Assembly: GCA_047975005.1 (NCBI GenBank)
Contig: JBKECW010000040.1
Span: forward strand, 41,591-105,590
Origin: JBKEAJ01 sp047975005
GTDB lineage: Bacteria; Bacteroidota; Bacteroidia; Bacteroidales; Prolixibacteraceae
Direction of reading: 5' to 3'
DNA: 64,000 nt
The notes under the pieces are model-generated. The model was not told the DNA's origin and did not search any database. It saw nothing but the letters and a program-made list of their open reading frames with translations. The stretch's first letter is position 1; each line of letters opens with the position of its first letter. This document shows, piece after piece, positions 53,117-63,213 of this stretch. A program made the translations under genes and the position numbers.

Positions 53117-55858
53117 ATGAAACGATTTTTCTTAATACTTGCCTTAATGCTGTCCTTTGGGATGTTATCAGCGCAGGATAATACAATAGATTTGTCCGGA
53201 ATGTGGCGGTTTCAGCTTGATCCGATGGGCTTTGGTAAAACTCCGGGTTCGCAGTTGTTTAAGGCAAAACTGTCGGAAACCATATTGTTGCCAGGAACAA
53301 CCGACCTTGGTGGTAAAGGTATTAAAACAACAGCTCGCTATGTCGACAGATTGACACGAAAGTTTGAATATTTGGGGCAGGCATGGTATCAGCGAGAGGT
53401 GGTAATTCAGCAAGAATGGGAGGACAAAGAGATAATTCTCAATCTTGAAAGATGCCATTGGGAAACCACGGTGTATGTTGATGGTCAGCTTGTTGCGGCT
53501 GACGAGCGACTGAGTACCCCAAACCGTTTTGTTATGACTAAACAAATGGCTCCCGGCACGCACACTATTACAATATGTGTTGACAATCGCCTAAAATATC
53601 CTATGGATCAATGGAATCACGGAACAACTGAATATACACAGACAAACTGGAATGGGATTGTGGGCAAGATGGAACTCATCGCAAAAGATAAAGTCTATAT
53701 TGCCGATTTAAAATCATTCTCGGATATTGATAATAAAAAAGTTTCATTTAAGATTAAGTTGAATCCCTCAGAAACGGTTGAAGACGGGGAGATTACTTTC
53801 AAAGTCTCCGATAAAGATGGGGGAGTGGTGCAGGAAGAAAAATTTTCAATTAGCAGCTCTAAGGACGGAACTGAAGCTAGCTTCGACATATTTTTGGGAG
53901 ACAAAATGAAACTATGGGACGAGTTTAATCCAAATTTATATCAAGTTGATGCTCAGTTGAATATTGGAGAGATGAAAGATTCTAAATCTTTTTGCTTTGG
54001 CATGAGAAAAGTGGAGCAGGGCAAGCATCATATACGTGTCAACGGCAGAGATATACATTTGCGTGGAGCTCTCGACTGTGCGGTTTTCCCTATTACAGGT
54101 TATCCTGCAATGGAGGCAAAAGAATGGAAACGAATATTTGAAACCGTAAAGAGCTACGGCATGAACCATATTCGTTTTCATTCGTGGTGTCCGCCCGAAG
54201 CAGCTTTTATTGCTGCCGACGAGGTGGGGATATATTTGCAAGCAGAGCTGCCAATGTGGATAAAAGATGTGGGACAGCATCCTGCGCGTCGTGATTTTTT
54301 TGAAAAAGAAATGTATGCATTGCTTGACGAATATGGCAACCATCCGTCATTTATTTTAATGTGTAATGGTAATGAGAATGAAGGAAATTTCGATGTTTTG
54401 GAAGACTTGGTGCAGAAAGCTCAGAAGTATGATAGCCGACGTTTGTATTCGGCTTCTACGGCACGTACTCACGTAAAGTCAGATCAATATTATACATCTC
54501 ATGTAACAAGTAAAGGCGGAATTACAGTATACGAAGGTAAGCCCTCGACAATGTGGGATAAGCGCAAGGAATCGGATATAGATGTTCCCGTAATTGCCCA
54601 CGAAAGCGGTCAACGCTGTATGTTTCCTGATTTTAAGGAAATGAAAAAATATACAGGAGTTGTCGAACCTCGTAATTTTGAAGTGTTTAGAGAACGATTG
54701 GCTCGTAATGGCATGCTGAATCAAGCTGATGAGTTCTTTAGAGCTACGGGTGCTCACACTGTCTTGCAGTATAAAGAAGTGAATGAGGCTTTGCTCAGAA
54801 CTCCTAATTCGGGCGGTTTCCAATTGCTCGGTTTGTCAGATTTTCCCGGACAGGGAAGTGCTTTTGTTGGGATACTGGATGCTTTTTGGGAAGACAAAGG
54901 GCTGGTTACTCCCGAAAAATATAGAGAGTCCTGTGCGCCTACCGTATTATTGGCTCGCTTTCCTAAACGTGCGTATACGAATGATGAAACATTTAAGGCT
55001 GCCTTGGAAGTGTATCATTATGGCAAAGAGCCAATCGGGGCAGGTGTGCTGGAGTGGAATTTGGTAGATGAACAAGGGAGGGCAGTGAAAAGTGGAAGCA
55101 TTAGCACTCCAAATGTACCTTGTGCTACCCTTGACCCTCTTGGTGATGTGGAAATTAGCCTTGCCAATGTCAAGCAAGCAAAGAAACTGACCCTTAAAGT
55201 TGGTTTGAACTCTTATAAGAATGAGTGGGATATTTGGGTGTACCCCGCCAAAGAGCAGGTGGAGAAGAGTGGATATGTTTACACTAGGGAGTGGAACGAG
55301 CAAACAAAGAAACTGTTGAGGCAAGGAAAGAAAGTATTTCTTATTCCCGAAAAAATAAACGGACGAAAAACCCGCTTTGCAAGCCACTTCTGGAATCCCA
55401 TCATGTTCCGTTGGAAACCGATGATTGTTGGAACATTGATACACGACAAACATCCCGCTTTCAAGAACTTCCCGACTTCGTATTATGCAGACTGGCAGTG
55501 GTGGGATATTCTGAATAACGCGACGGCAGTAGATTTGACTGACTATAAGGATTTAACTCCTGTGATTCAGAGTGTTGATACATACGAGTCTAATAGAAAA
55601 CTAGGGATCGCGTTCGAGGCACAAGTGGGCGAGGGGCGTTTGTTAGTCTTGTGTATCGACCCCGACAAAGATATTAAAGATAGAGCTGCGAGTCGTCAGC
55701 TGATAAACTCCATTAAGAGTTATATGGCTTCGGGAACTGCTCCTGGCGATATTTGTGAACTAGAGGAATATCAGGTGGATGCAATAATCAACAATACCGA
55801 CGATACTTCGGGCGACGGCATGAACGACGATGCTGTGAAACAGTTACTTAATAAATAA
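53117..55858 (+). CDS. Glycoside hydrolase family 2 enzyme (beta-galactosidase/glucuronidase superfamily)
   Basis: A 913-residue secreted enzyme with signal peptide ending MLSAQ. The N-terminal jelly-roll includes LSGMWRFQLDP near 26, WYQREV near 92, and LNLERCHWETTVYVDG near 110. An immunoglobulin-like domain follows, then the TIM barrel. The likely acid/base is Glu420 (NGNENEG) and the likely nucleophile Glu496 (AHESGQ). About 300 residues of C-terminal beta domains follow. Sugar specificity cannot be read. It leads a SusC/SusD-less cluster with a sugar symporter, a DUF5107 protein and a fucosidase. Confidence 0.88.
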   Translation: MKRFFLILALMLSFGMLSAQDNTIDLSGMWRFQLDPMGFGKTPGSQLFKAKLSETILLPGTTDLGGKGIKTTARYVDRLTRKFEYLGQAWYQREVVIQQEWEDKEIILNLERCHWETTVYVDGQLVAADERLSTPNRFVMTKQMAPGTHTITICVDNRLKYPMDQWNHGTTEYTQTNWNGIVGKMELIAKDKVYIADLKSFSDIDNKKVSFKIKLNPSETVEDGEITFKVSDKDGGVVQEEKFSISSSKDGTEASFDIFLGDKMKLWDEFNPNLYQVDAQLNIGEMKDSKSFCFGMRKVEQGKHHIRVNGRDIHLRGALDCAVFPITGYPAMEAKEWKRIFETVKSYGMNHIRFHSWCPPEAAFIAADEVGIYLQAELPMWIKDVGQHPARRDFFEKEMYALLDEYGNHPSFILMCNGNENEGNFDVLEDLVQKAQKYDSRRLYSASTARTHVKSDQYYTSHVTSKGGITVYEGKPSTMWDKRKESDIDVPVIAHESGQRCMFPDFKEMKKYTGVVEPRNFEVFRERLARNGMLNQADEFFRATGAHTVLQYKEVNEALLRTPNSGGFQLLGLSDFPGQGSAFVGILDAFWEDKGLVTPEKYRESCAPTVLLARFPKRAYTNDETFKAALEVYHYGKEPIGAGVLEWNLVDEQGRAVKSGSISTPNVPCATLDPLGDVEISLANVKQAKKLTLKVGLNSYKNEWDIWVYPAKEQVEKSGYVYTREWNEQTKKLLRQGKKVFLIPEKINGRKTRFASHFWNPIMFRWKPMIVGTLIHDKHPAFKNFPTSYYADWQWWDILNNATAVDLTDYKDLTPVIQSVDTYESNRKLGIAFEAQVGEGRLLVLCIDPDKDIKDRAASRQLINSIKSYMASGTAPGDICELEEYQVDAIINNTDDTSGDGMNDDAVKQLLNK

Positions 55859-56012
55859 TACAATGCAAGATATTCATATATTAGATTTTCAGACAAACAG
55901 CCTTATTTAATTGATAAGTGAGATGTTAGTATGACTATTCATAACTGATTTAGGCTGTTAGTCCGGGAGTCTGACGATTTGATTATTCGGCTATTATCTA
56001 AAGAAATACATA

Positions 56013-57386
56013 ATGAAAAATCGAAAAGTGTACCTATATCTGATAACCTTTGTCGCAGCCATGGGCGGATTGCTATTCGGCTACGACTGGGTGGTTATTG
56101 GCGGAGCAAAACCCTTTTACGAGGTGTTTTTTGGAATAACAGACTCAGCATCGGCACAGGGCTGGGTGATGGGGAGCGCAATACTGGGATGTTTGCTTGG
56201 CGTGATGTTCTCCGGCTCCTTGTCAGACAAATACGGACGTAAGTCGCTGATGTATGCAGCGTCATTGGTGTTTATTATTTCCGCAATAGGTACGGGAGCT
56301 GCCGATGAACTCACGTGGTTTATTATTTATCGTGTGCTGGGGGGCATCGGTATAGGTATAGCATCTAATGTGTCGCCTATGTATATTGCCGAAGCTGCAC
56401 CTGCCAATATTAGAGGTAGATTGGTGTCTGTAAATCAACTGACAATCGTAATAGGTATTCTTGCCGCACAAATTGTAAATTGGCAGATTGCTGATGCTGT
56501 AGTGCCGGGAGAGGATATTCTTACTTCGTGGAATGGACAAATGGGCTGGCGTTGGATGTTTTGGGCTGAGGCTGTGCCTGCGGTCTTATTTTTCTTGCTA
56601 CTTTTTGCTCTTCCCGAAAGCCCTCGCTGGCTAAGCACGAAGTCGAAATTTATTAAAGCCGAAAAAGTGCTGACGCAGATAGGGGGCAGTTCCTATGCTG
56701 ACAAGGAAATAGAGAATCTAAAAAACTCGCTCTCCAAGGAGATGGAGAAAGCTAATTTTTCACTCTTGTTTAAAGGGAAGATGCCTCAGATTATACTTGT
56801 GGGCGTTGTTATTGCCATATTGCAACAATGGTGCGGTATTAATGTAATCTTTAATTATGCGCAGGAAGTGTTCTCGGCAGCCGGATACGATGTTTCTGAT
56901 ATATTGTTTAATATTGTAATTACCGGTGTTACAAATGTAGTCTTCACATTTGTAGGTATGTATACGGTAGATAAGTTAGGACGGCGCACAATGATGCTAT
57001 TTGGAGCTTCAGGTTTAGCTGTAATCTATGCGTTGATGGGAGCATGCTACTATTATAATGTCTCGGGGATTGCGGTCTTAATACTTGTGATGCTTGCTAT
57101 TGCCTGCTATGCTATGACCCTTGCGCCTGTTACTTGGGTGGTTATATCCGAAATATTCCCCACAAGAGTGCGTGGTGCTGCGATGGCAATATCGACCTTT
57201 GCATTGTGGGCTGCTTGTTTTGTTCTTACATATACATTTCCTATGCTGAATAAAGGTTTGGGAGCTTACGGAACATTCTGGCTGTATGGAGGAATATGTG
57301 TGCTGGGATTTTTGTTTATCTGGAAAAATTTAGTCGAAACCAAAGGGAAATCACTGGAAGAAATAGAAGAAGAATTTACGAAATAA
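56013..57386 (+). CDS. Sugar porter family MFS symporter
   Basis: A 457-residue inner-membrane transporter with twelve predicted helices. Sugar-porter signatures are present: GGLLFGYDWVVIGG near 17-30, DKYGRK near 72, GGIGIGIASNVSPMYIAE near 111-128, PESPRWLS near 208-215, DKLGRR in the second half, and VETKGKSLEEIEE at the end. It probably imports a monosaccharide released by the neighbouring glycosidases with protons. It lies 154 bases after the GH2 gene and is coupled to the next gene (one base apart). Confidence 0.93.
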   Translation: MKNRKVYLYLITFVAAMGGLLFGYDWVVIGGAKPFYEVFFGITDSASAQGWVMGSAILGCLLGVMFSGSLSDKYGRKSLMYAASLVFIISAIGTGAADELTWFIIYRVLGGIGIGIASNVSPMYIAEAAPANIRGRLVSVNQLTIVIGILAAQIVNWQIADAVVPGEDILTSWNGQMGWRWMFWAEAVPAVLFFLLLFALPESPRWLSTKSKFIKAEKVLTQIGGSSYADKEIENLKNSLSKEMEKANFSLLFKGKMPQIILVGVVIAILQQWCGINVIFNYAQEVFSAAGYDVSDILFNIVITGVTNVVFTFVGMYTVDKLGRRTMMLFGASGLAVIYALMGACYYYNVSGIAVLILVMLAIACYAMTLAPVTWVVISEIFPTRVRGAAMAISTFALWAACFVLTYTFPMLNKGLGAYGTFWLYGGICVLGFLFIWKNLVETKGKSLEEIEEEFTK

Positions 57387-57387
57387 A

Positions 57388-60300
57388 ATGGAAAAAATTA
57401 CAGAATATCTAATCCAGCCTACTGTCCATGAGAAAGGCACAGCAAAGGCTTGGGAGGAATACATAATGCTGCCGACCTACGAAATAGGCGAAGATGAGAA
57501 AAATCCGATATTCCTCGAAAAGAGAGTGTATCAGGGCAGCTCGGGTGCTGTGTATCCATACCCTGTTGTGGAGAAGGTCGCCGACGAGAAAAAAGACAAG
57601 AAATATCGAGCCTTATTTTTGGAAAATGAGTATCTTAAGATAATGATACTTCCCGAATTAGGCGGTCGTGTACACATGGCGTACGATAAGGTGCAAAAAC
57701 GCCACTTTGTCTATTATAATCAGGTTGTTAAGCCTGCATTGGTGGGGCTTACAGGCCCTTGGATATCGGGAGGAATAGAATTTAATTGGCCTCAACATCA
57801 CCGCCCATCGACCTTTCTGCCTACCGACTACCGTATTCAAAATAACAGCGACGGCAGTGTTACGGTGTGGTGCAACGAGGTGGAACGCATGTTCAGAACT
57901 AAAGGTATGCAAGGTTTTACCCTGCGTCCCGGTAAAGCATATCTGGAGATAAATGTAAAAATCTACAATAGAACGTCTTTTCCGCAGACTTTTTTGTGGT
58001 GGGCAAATCCTGCCGTAGTCGTTAACGATGATTACAAATCGGTGTTCCCACCTGATGTGCATGCGGTGTTTGACCATGGCAAGCGCGACGTCTCTAATTT
58101 CCCAATAGCAACAGGAGAGTACTATAAACAAGACTATTCGGCAGGTGTCGATATATCAAAATACAAGAATATTCCCGTTCCGACATCCTATATGGCAATA
58201 CAGTCGAAGTTTGATTTTGTAGGTGGATACGAGGATGGCGTAGAAGCAGGATTACTACATGTTGCCAATCATCATGTGTCGCCAGGTAAGAAACAATGGA
58301 CATGGGGACATGGCGACTTTGGACTGGCATGGGACAGAAACCTTACCGACGAGGATGGTCCTTACATTGAACTTATGACGGGGGTTTATACTGATAATCA
58401 ACCTGACTTCTCGTGGCTTCAGCCCAATGAAGAAAAGTCGTGGACGCAGTATTTTATGCCTTATGCAAAAGTGGGATACGTGAAAAATGCCAATAAGGAT
58501 GCTCTTGTAAATGTGGACGTTCAGAGCGAAAGTACTTGCGTAACTCTCTATACAACATCAGAATATAAAGATTTACATATAATACTGAAAGATACAAAAG
58601 GGAAAGTATATCTTGATGAGGTTAAAGATGTGTCGCCCACGCAAGTGTACGTAAAAGAGGTGGATACTAAAGGTTTGTTGTCGGAAGATTTAATATTTGA
58701 ACTTTACACATCGGATGCTAAGTTGCTATTGACATATCAGGAGGATAAACCCGAAATAAAGCAAACTCCTGACCCGGCAAAGGCTGCCAAAGAACCCCAA
58801 GATATTGCTTCCATAGAGCAATTGTTCCTCACGGGGCAACATCTTGAGCAGTATCGACATGCTACTTACAATCCGATGGATTACTATATGGAGGCTCTTA
58901 GGCGCGAACCGGGCGATATACGCTGCAACAATGCTATGGGACTCCTGCTGATGCGCAAAGGCAAGTTTGCAGAGGCTGAGGACTTCTTTCAAAGAGCTGT
59001 GGAAACACAATGCGAGCGAAACCCTAATCCCTATGATGGCGAGCCTTATTACAACCTTGGCTGGTCGCTAAATATGCAAGATAAGCCAGACGAGGCTTAT
59101 ACTGCCTTTTTCAAAGCGACGTGGAATGCTGCATGGCAAGACTCTGCGTACTTTGCCCTGACTCAGATAGATACATGTAACATGGAGTGGAGTAGAGCAT
59201 TAGAGAATGTAGAGCGGAGTCTGGTGCGAAACTGGCATAACCATAAGGCTCGTCAGCTGAAAACATCAATCCTAAGAAAGTTGGACAGAAGAGAGGAAGC
59301 TCTGAATTTTATCGAAGACTCCCTGAAAATAGATGGGTTTAACCTCGGTTGTCGTTTTGAGAAATATCTTATAACAAATGACGAGGCGGTGCTGAAGGAA
59401 ATGCAAAGTCTGATGCAAAATTCTGTACATACTTACATTGAATATGCTCTGGACTTTGCTGCGGCAGGTCTGTACAAAGAGGCTTCGGACATTCTTATGC
59501 TATACGTTTCCGATAAGTCTGAGGTGTATCCGATGGTATATTATGCTTTGGGATATTTTGCCTCAAAGTCGGGAGATGAGCAGAAAGCTAAGGAGTATTA
59601 CGCTAAAGCAGAGGCAATGAAACCCGACAGATGTTTCCCTCACCGCATTGAGGAGGTGCTCATACTGCAAGATGCTATTGCTGTCAACAGTTCCGATTCT
59701 TATGCATTGTATTATCTTGGGAACTTTTGGTATGCAGCACGCCAATACAAGAATGCTGTGGAGTGTTGGGAGAAATCAATGCAAATAAATGATAAGTATC
59801 CAACCGTCTTGCGAAATCTTGCTTTGGCATACTACAACAAGTGTGATAAAAGAATGGAGGCTAAAGCATTGTTGGAGAAAGCATTTGCATTGGATCAGAC
59901 TGATGCTCGCCTGCTGATGGAACTCGATCAATTGTATAAAATCGTGGGAGTGCCTCACAGAGAGCGACTTGATTTCTTGGAGAAACATTCTGCACTGGTG
60001 GAACAACGGGATGATTTATGTATCGAAAGAATTACGCTATACAATCAGTTGGGAAATTACAATAAGGCGATGGCACTGATTGCTTCCCGCAGGTTTCATC
60101 CGTGGGAAGGCGGAGAGGGCAAAATCACCAAGCAATATGTATTCTGCCGTGTGGAACTTGCTAAAATCGCAATCAAAAATCAAGAGTTTGACAAGGCTCT
60201 TAAACTATTGAACGAAACAGATTCTTACCCCCATAATTTGGGCGAAGGAAAGTTGATAAATGCTGAAGAAAACGATGTGGACTATTATAAGGGACTTGCA

Positions 60301-60717
60301 TACAGAGGTTTGCAAGATGAGGAGAAAGCTGTGCTTTTTCTTACGAAAGCCACATTTGGCTCTCAGGAACCTCAGCAAGCCTTCTTTTATAACGACCAAC
60401 AGCCCGATAAAATTTATTATCAAGGCTTGGCATGGAAAGCGCTTGGCAACATGGATAAGGCAAGTGGACGCTTCAATAAATTGATAGCGCATGGCGAAAA
60501 ACACTTGTTTGATAAGTGTAAGATTGACTATTTCGCTGTGTCTCTGCCAGATTTGGCAATTTGGGAACAAGACCTAAATCTTCGTAACTGTATACATTGT
60601 TATTATGTGATGGCTCTAGGTAAGTTGGGATTGGGAGACAGCGACAAAGCAAAGGAATATTTTGAGAAAGTCCTATCGTTGGATATAAACCATCAAGATG
60701 CAAGAGCCTTTGTTTAA
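57388..60717 (+). CDS. DUF5107 domain protein with C-terminal TPR array
   Basis: A 1109-residue protein without a signal peptide, so probably cytosolic. The first 470 residues include the DUF5107 domain, with LPELGGRVHMAYDK near 89 and EFNWPQHHRPSTF near 130, a supersandwich fold like that of mutarotases and some lyases. From about 490 to the end there are at least eight TPR-like repeats (for example NAMGLLLMRKGKFAEAEDFF and AKEYFEKVLSLD). No enzyme activity is established. Its start one base after the sugar symporter implies that it acts on what that symporter imports. Confidence 0.85.
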   Translation: MEKITEYLIQPTVHEKGTAKAWEEYIMLPTYEIGEDEKNPIFLEKRVYQGSSGAVYPYPVVEKVADEKKDKKYRALFLENEYLKIMILPELGGRVHMAYDKVQKRHFVYYNQVVKPALVGLTGPWISGGIEFNWPQHHRPSTFLPTDYRIQNNSDGSVTVWCNEVERMFRTKGMQGFTLRPGKAYLEINVKIYNRTSFPQTFLWWANPAVVVNDDYKSVFPPDVHAVFDHGKRDVSNFPIATGEYYKQDYSAGVDISKYKNIPVPTSYMAIQSKFDFVGGYEDGVEAGLLHVANHHVSPGKKQWTWGHGDFGLAWDRNLTDEDGPYIELMTGVYTDNQPDFSWLQPNEEKSWTQYFMPYAKVGYVKNANKDALVNVDVQSESTCVTLYTTSEYKDLHIILKDTKGKVYLDEVKDVSPTQVYVKEVDTKGLLSEDLIFELYTSDAKLLLTYQEDKPEIKQTPDPAKAAKEPQDIASIEQLFLTGQHLEQYRHATYNPMDYYMEALRREPGDIRCNNAMGLLLMRKGKFAEAEDFFQRAVETQCERNPNPYDGEPYYNLGWSLNMQDKPDEAYTAFFKATWNAAWQDSAYFALTQIDTCNMEWSRALENVERSLVRNWHNHKARQLKTSILRKLDRREEALNFIEDSLKIDGFNLGCRFEKYLITNDEAVLKEMQSLMQNSVHTYIEYALDFAAAGLYKEASDILMLYVSDKSEVYPMVYYALGYFASKSGDEQKAKEYYAKAEAMKPDRCFPHRIEEVLILQDAIAVNSSDSYALYYLGNFWYAARQYKNAVECWEKSMQINDKYPTVLRNLALAYYNKCDKRMEAKALLEKAFALDQTDARLLMELDQLYKIVGVPHRERLDFLEKHSALVEQRDDLCIERITLYNQLGNYNKAMALIASRRFHPWEGGEGKITKQYVFCRVELAKIAIKNQEFDKALKLLNETDSYPHNLGEGKLINAEENDVDYYKGLAYRGLQDEEKAVLFLTKATFGSQEPQQAFFYNDQQPDKIYYQGLAWKALGNMDKASGRFNKLIAHGEKHLFDKCKIDYFAVSLPDLAIWEQDLNLRNCIHCYYVMALGKLGLGDSDKAKEYFEKVLSLDINHQDARAFV

Positions 60718-60738
60718 TGAATGATAATGTACGGGCAG

Positions 60739-60772
60739 AATTAGGGGCGAAGATATTTCGCCCCTAATTGTT
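60739..60772 (+). terminator. Intrinsic terminator
   Basis: AATTAGGGGCGAA (60739-60751), loop GATAT, TTCGCCCCTAATT (60757-60769), then GTTTC. A perfect 13-bp stem after the DUF5107 gene. It shares the TTAGGGG...CCCCTAA core with the hairpin at 39298. Confidence 0.8.
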
Positions 60773-60786
60773 TCAATAAAAAAACC

Positions 60787-60794
60787 TATTTTTG
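60787..60794 (+). promoter_or_regulatory. Candidate -7 box for the fucosidase gene
   Basis: TATTTTTG, 22 bases before ATG 60816 and just behind the terminator, so the fucosidase may be an independent unit. Confidence 0.4.
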
Positions 60795-60815
60795 TAAAAA
60801 AACAAACGTAAACAG

Positions 60816-63014
60816 ATGAAAAATCTTATCTTCTTATTATTATTGTTTGCAGTGCAAATGCAGGCGCAAGACATCCCTTTTAAGAATACATACAAAATTG
60901 AGGAAGGCGACAGCCATGCCGATATTATCAAAAAGGCAGCACACGTAATACCCACACGAGTACAGTTTGATGCTTTGAAGAATGAATATATTGCTTTTAT
61001 ACATTTTGGACCTAATACTTTTACACGCATGGAGTGGGGTACAGGCAAAGAAGACCCTGCAATATTCGACTTAAAAGAGCTAGACACTGACCAATGGTGC
61101 GAGGCGATGAAGGCTGCAGGCATGAAAATGGTAGTGCTGACCGTGAAGCACCACGACGGATTTGTGCTGTGGCAAAGCCGATATACAAAACATGGCATAA
61201 TGTCGACAGGATTTAGAGATGGTGAAGGCGATATATTGAAAGATCTCTCCGCATCGTGCCAAAAGTATGGTATTAAGCTAGGCGTTTATCTTTCGCCTGC
61301 CGATTTATATCAGATAGAAAATCCCGAAGGACTGTATGGAAATCTCAGCCAATATACCACCCGCACTATTCCTCGTGAGGTGGAGGGAAGACCTTTTGAG
61401 AACAAAACGAAGTTTGAATTTCTGGTGGATGACTATAATGAGTATTTCCTAAATCAACTTTTTGAAATTCTTACGGAGTACGGTAATATACACGAGGTGT
61501 GGTTTGACGGTGCTCACCCCAAAAGAAAAGGTGGACAAACCTATAACTACAAAGCATGGATGGAGTTAATAAGAACTCTTGCCCCTGATGCTGTAGTATT
61601 TGGACGCGAGGATATACGCTGGTGTGGCAATGAGTCTGGTGCTACTAGGGCGACAGAGTGGAATGTGCTGCCCTATGAGCTAGACCCTAACGAAACTCCA
61701 CGTTTCCCCGATTTGAGGGTAGACGATTTGGCAAGCAACGAGAAGTTGTACGATGCCAAGTATTTGCATTATCATCCTGCAGAAACAAATACATCAATTC
61801 GTGCAGGGTGGTTTTATAGAGACGACGAGCGTCAGCAGGTGAGAAGTGTAGATGATGTGTTTGATATTTACGAACGTTCGGTAGGTGGAAATTCAATATT
61901 TCTGCTTAACATCCCGCCAAACCGCAAGGGACGTTTTTCCGATAAGGACGTTGAGGTGCTTAAAGAAACAGGTAAGCTGATACAAGAAACCTATGGGACT
62001 GACCTGTTGGCAGGTGCAAAGGGAGCAAAAGAGATTTTAGATAATGACGAAAATACCTACGTCTCAATCGAAAATAGTAATCAAGATATAACTATCAGTA
62101 TGCCCTCGCCAATTACTATCAATAGGTTTGTGATACAAGAAGCGATTAATGTTCAGGGCGAGAGAGTGGCAAAACATATTGTTGATGCATGGGTAGACGG
62201 ACAGTGGAAAGAGATAGCAAATGCCACAAATATAGGCTATAAACGTATTTTACGTTTTGGTGATGTTACTACTGATAAGATAAGAATACGTTTCACCGAA
62301 TTTCGTGCAACTCCTGCAATAAGCAAGGTGTCCGCCCACTACTACAAGGCCCGTCCGCCACGCCTGACATACAATATGACTGTTGAGGGAATGGTAAGCC
62401 TGATGCCGATGAAGTCAAACTTCTCTTGGAAGCCTCACGGCGAGAATACAGCAGACAACCTAAATGCAGGATATAAGATTTATTACACTCTCGACGGTAA
62501 AACTCCTGATGCAGACAGTAAAGAATATGATGGTGCTTTCAGTGCAGAGGCGAAAACCTTGAAAGCCCTTGCCATCCTCAATGGCGAGAAAGGGGCTATA
62601 TTTGAAGAACAACTTGGCTTTGCTAAGAAAGACTGGAAACTATTATCCGATAATGGTTTGAACAAAAACAAGAATGCAGCCTTCGATGAGAAGAAAGGAA
62701 CTGCATGGGTGTCGGGAGTAGACCGTTCTATAGTTGTAGATTTGAGCAAAACACATAAGTTGACAGGTTTTGCCTATACTCCACCTCAAAATCACCCTAA
62801 AGGCTTGATGCTAAAAGGTACGATAAAGGTGAGCAAAGACAATAAAACTTGGACTGATGCAGGTAGTTTTGAGTTTGGCAACTTAATAAACGACCCTTCC
62901 AAAAGGTTTTATCATTTTGACAAAACTGTGGATGCCCGCTTTGTACGTATAGAAGCAGGCGAAACCACTGAGAATGCTGATGTCGTGATTATTGCAGAGC
63001 TGGATTTATTTTAG
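60816..63014 (+). CDS. Alpha-L-fucosidase (GH29) with carbohydrate-binding modules
   Basis: A 732-residue secreted enzyme (signal peptide ending QMQAQ). The GH29 barrel opens with FIHFGPNTFTRMEWG near 66 and VLTVKHHDGFVLW near 109, and carries the nucleophile Asp231 in VWFDGAHP. The acid/base is not obvious, as usual in GH29. A discoidin/F5-8C-type domain (about 395-505), a chitobiase C-terminal-like stretch with YKIYYTLDGKTPD (about 555-567) and a second discoidin-type domain complete the protein. It should remove terminal fucose outside the cytoplasm, within the cluster's glycan pathway. Confidence 0.92.
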   Translation: MKNLIFLLLLFAVQMQAQDIPFKNTYKIEEGDSHADIIKKAAHVIPTRVQFDALKNEYIAFIHFGPNTFTRMEWGTGKEDPAIFDLKELDTDQWCEAMKAAGMKMVVLTVKHHDGFVLWQSRYTKHGIMSTGFRDGEGDILKDLSASCQKYGIKLGVYLSPADLYQIENPEGLYGNLSQYTTRTIPREVEGRPFENKTKFEFLVDDYNEYFLNQLFEILTEYGNIHEVWFDGAHPKRKGGQTYNYKAWMELIRTLAPDAVVFGREDIRWCGNESGATRATEWNVLPYELDPNETPRFPDLRVDDLASNEKLYDAKYLHYHPAETNTSIRAGWFYRDDERQQVRSVDDVFDIYERSVGGNSIFLLNIPPNRKGRFSDKDVEVLKETGKLIQETYGTDLLAGAKGAKEILDNDENTYVSIENSNQDITISMPSPITINRFVIQEAINVQGERVAKHIVDAWVDGQWKEIANATNIGYKRILRFGDVTTDKIRIRFTEFRATPAISKVSAHYYKARPPRLTYNMTVEGMVSLMPMKSNFSWKPHGENTADNLNAGYKIYYTLDGKTPDADSKEYDGAFSAEAKTLKALAILNGEKGAIFEEQLGFAKKDWKLLSDNGLNKNKNAAFDEKKGTAWVSGVDRSIVVDLSKTHKLTGFAYTPPQNHPKGLMLKGTIKVSKDNKTWTDAGSFEFGNLINDPSKRFYHFDKTVDARFVRIEAGETTENADVVIIAELDLF

Positions 63015-63020
63015 ATGAAT

Positions 63021-63074
63021 AAGTACAAATCAGAATAAATGGAGGTAAGCCTTCACTTATTCTGATTTGTACTT
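63021..63074. terminator. Long hairpin terminator after the fucosidase gene
   Basis: An 18-bp perfect inverted repeat (63021-63038 and 63057-63074) with a smaller GGAGG/CCTTC helix inside. It lies six bases after the fucosidase stop and also faces the gene remnant on the other strand. Confidence 0.8.
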
Positions 63075-63090
63075 GTAATAGAGAGAGGTT

Positions 63091-63213
63091 TTAGAAAGTC
63101 GCACCTTTCTTTGGCTCAAAAATGAAATTACCTTCAAGGTCTACTGTTCCTTGCTTGTCTTCTATTCTGACTACTGTATAGTTACCACTTATTACTAGTA
63201 TTTTAGTTCTGCC
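63091..63213 (-). pseudogene. Truncated gene end, possibly of a WG-repeat-like protein
   Basis: On the minus strand an in-frame stretch of about 40 codons ends in TAA at 63091-63093. The tail reads GNYTVVRIEDKQGTVDLEG, then NFIFEPKKGATF, which looks like real protein and resembles the end of a WG-type beta repeat. Reading upstream it runs into the transposase fragment, so its 5' part is lost. The family match is weak. Confidence 0.4.

Noticed and set aside
63021..63074. 18-bp inverted repeat as the terminal repeats of an insertion element
   Set aside because: The arms enclose only 18 bases and sit right after a stop codon, as a terminator would.
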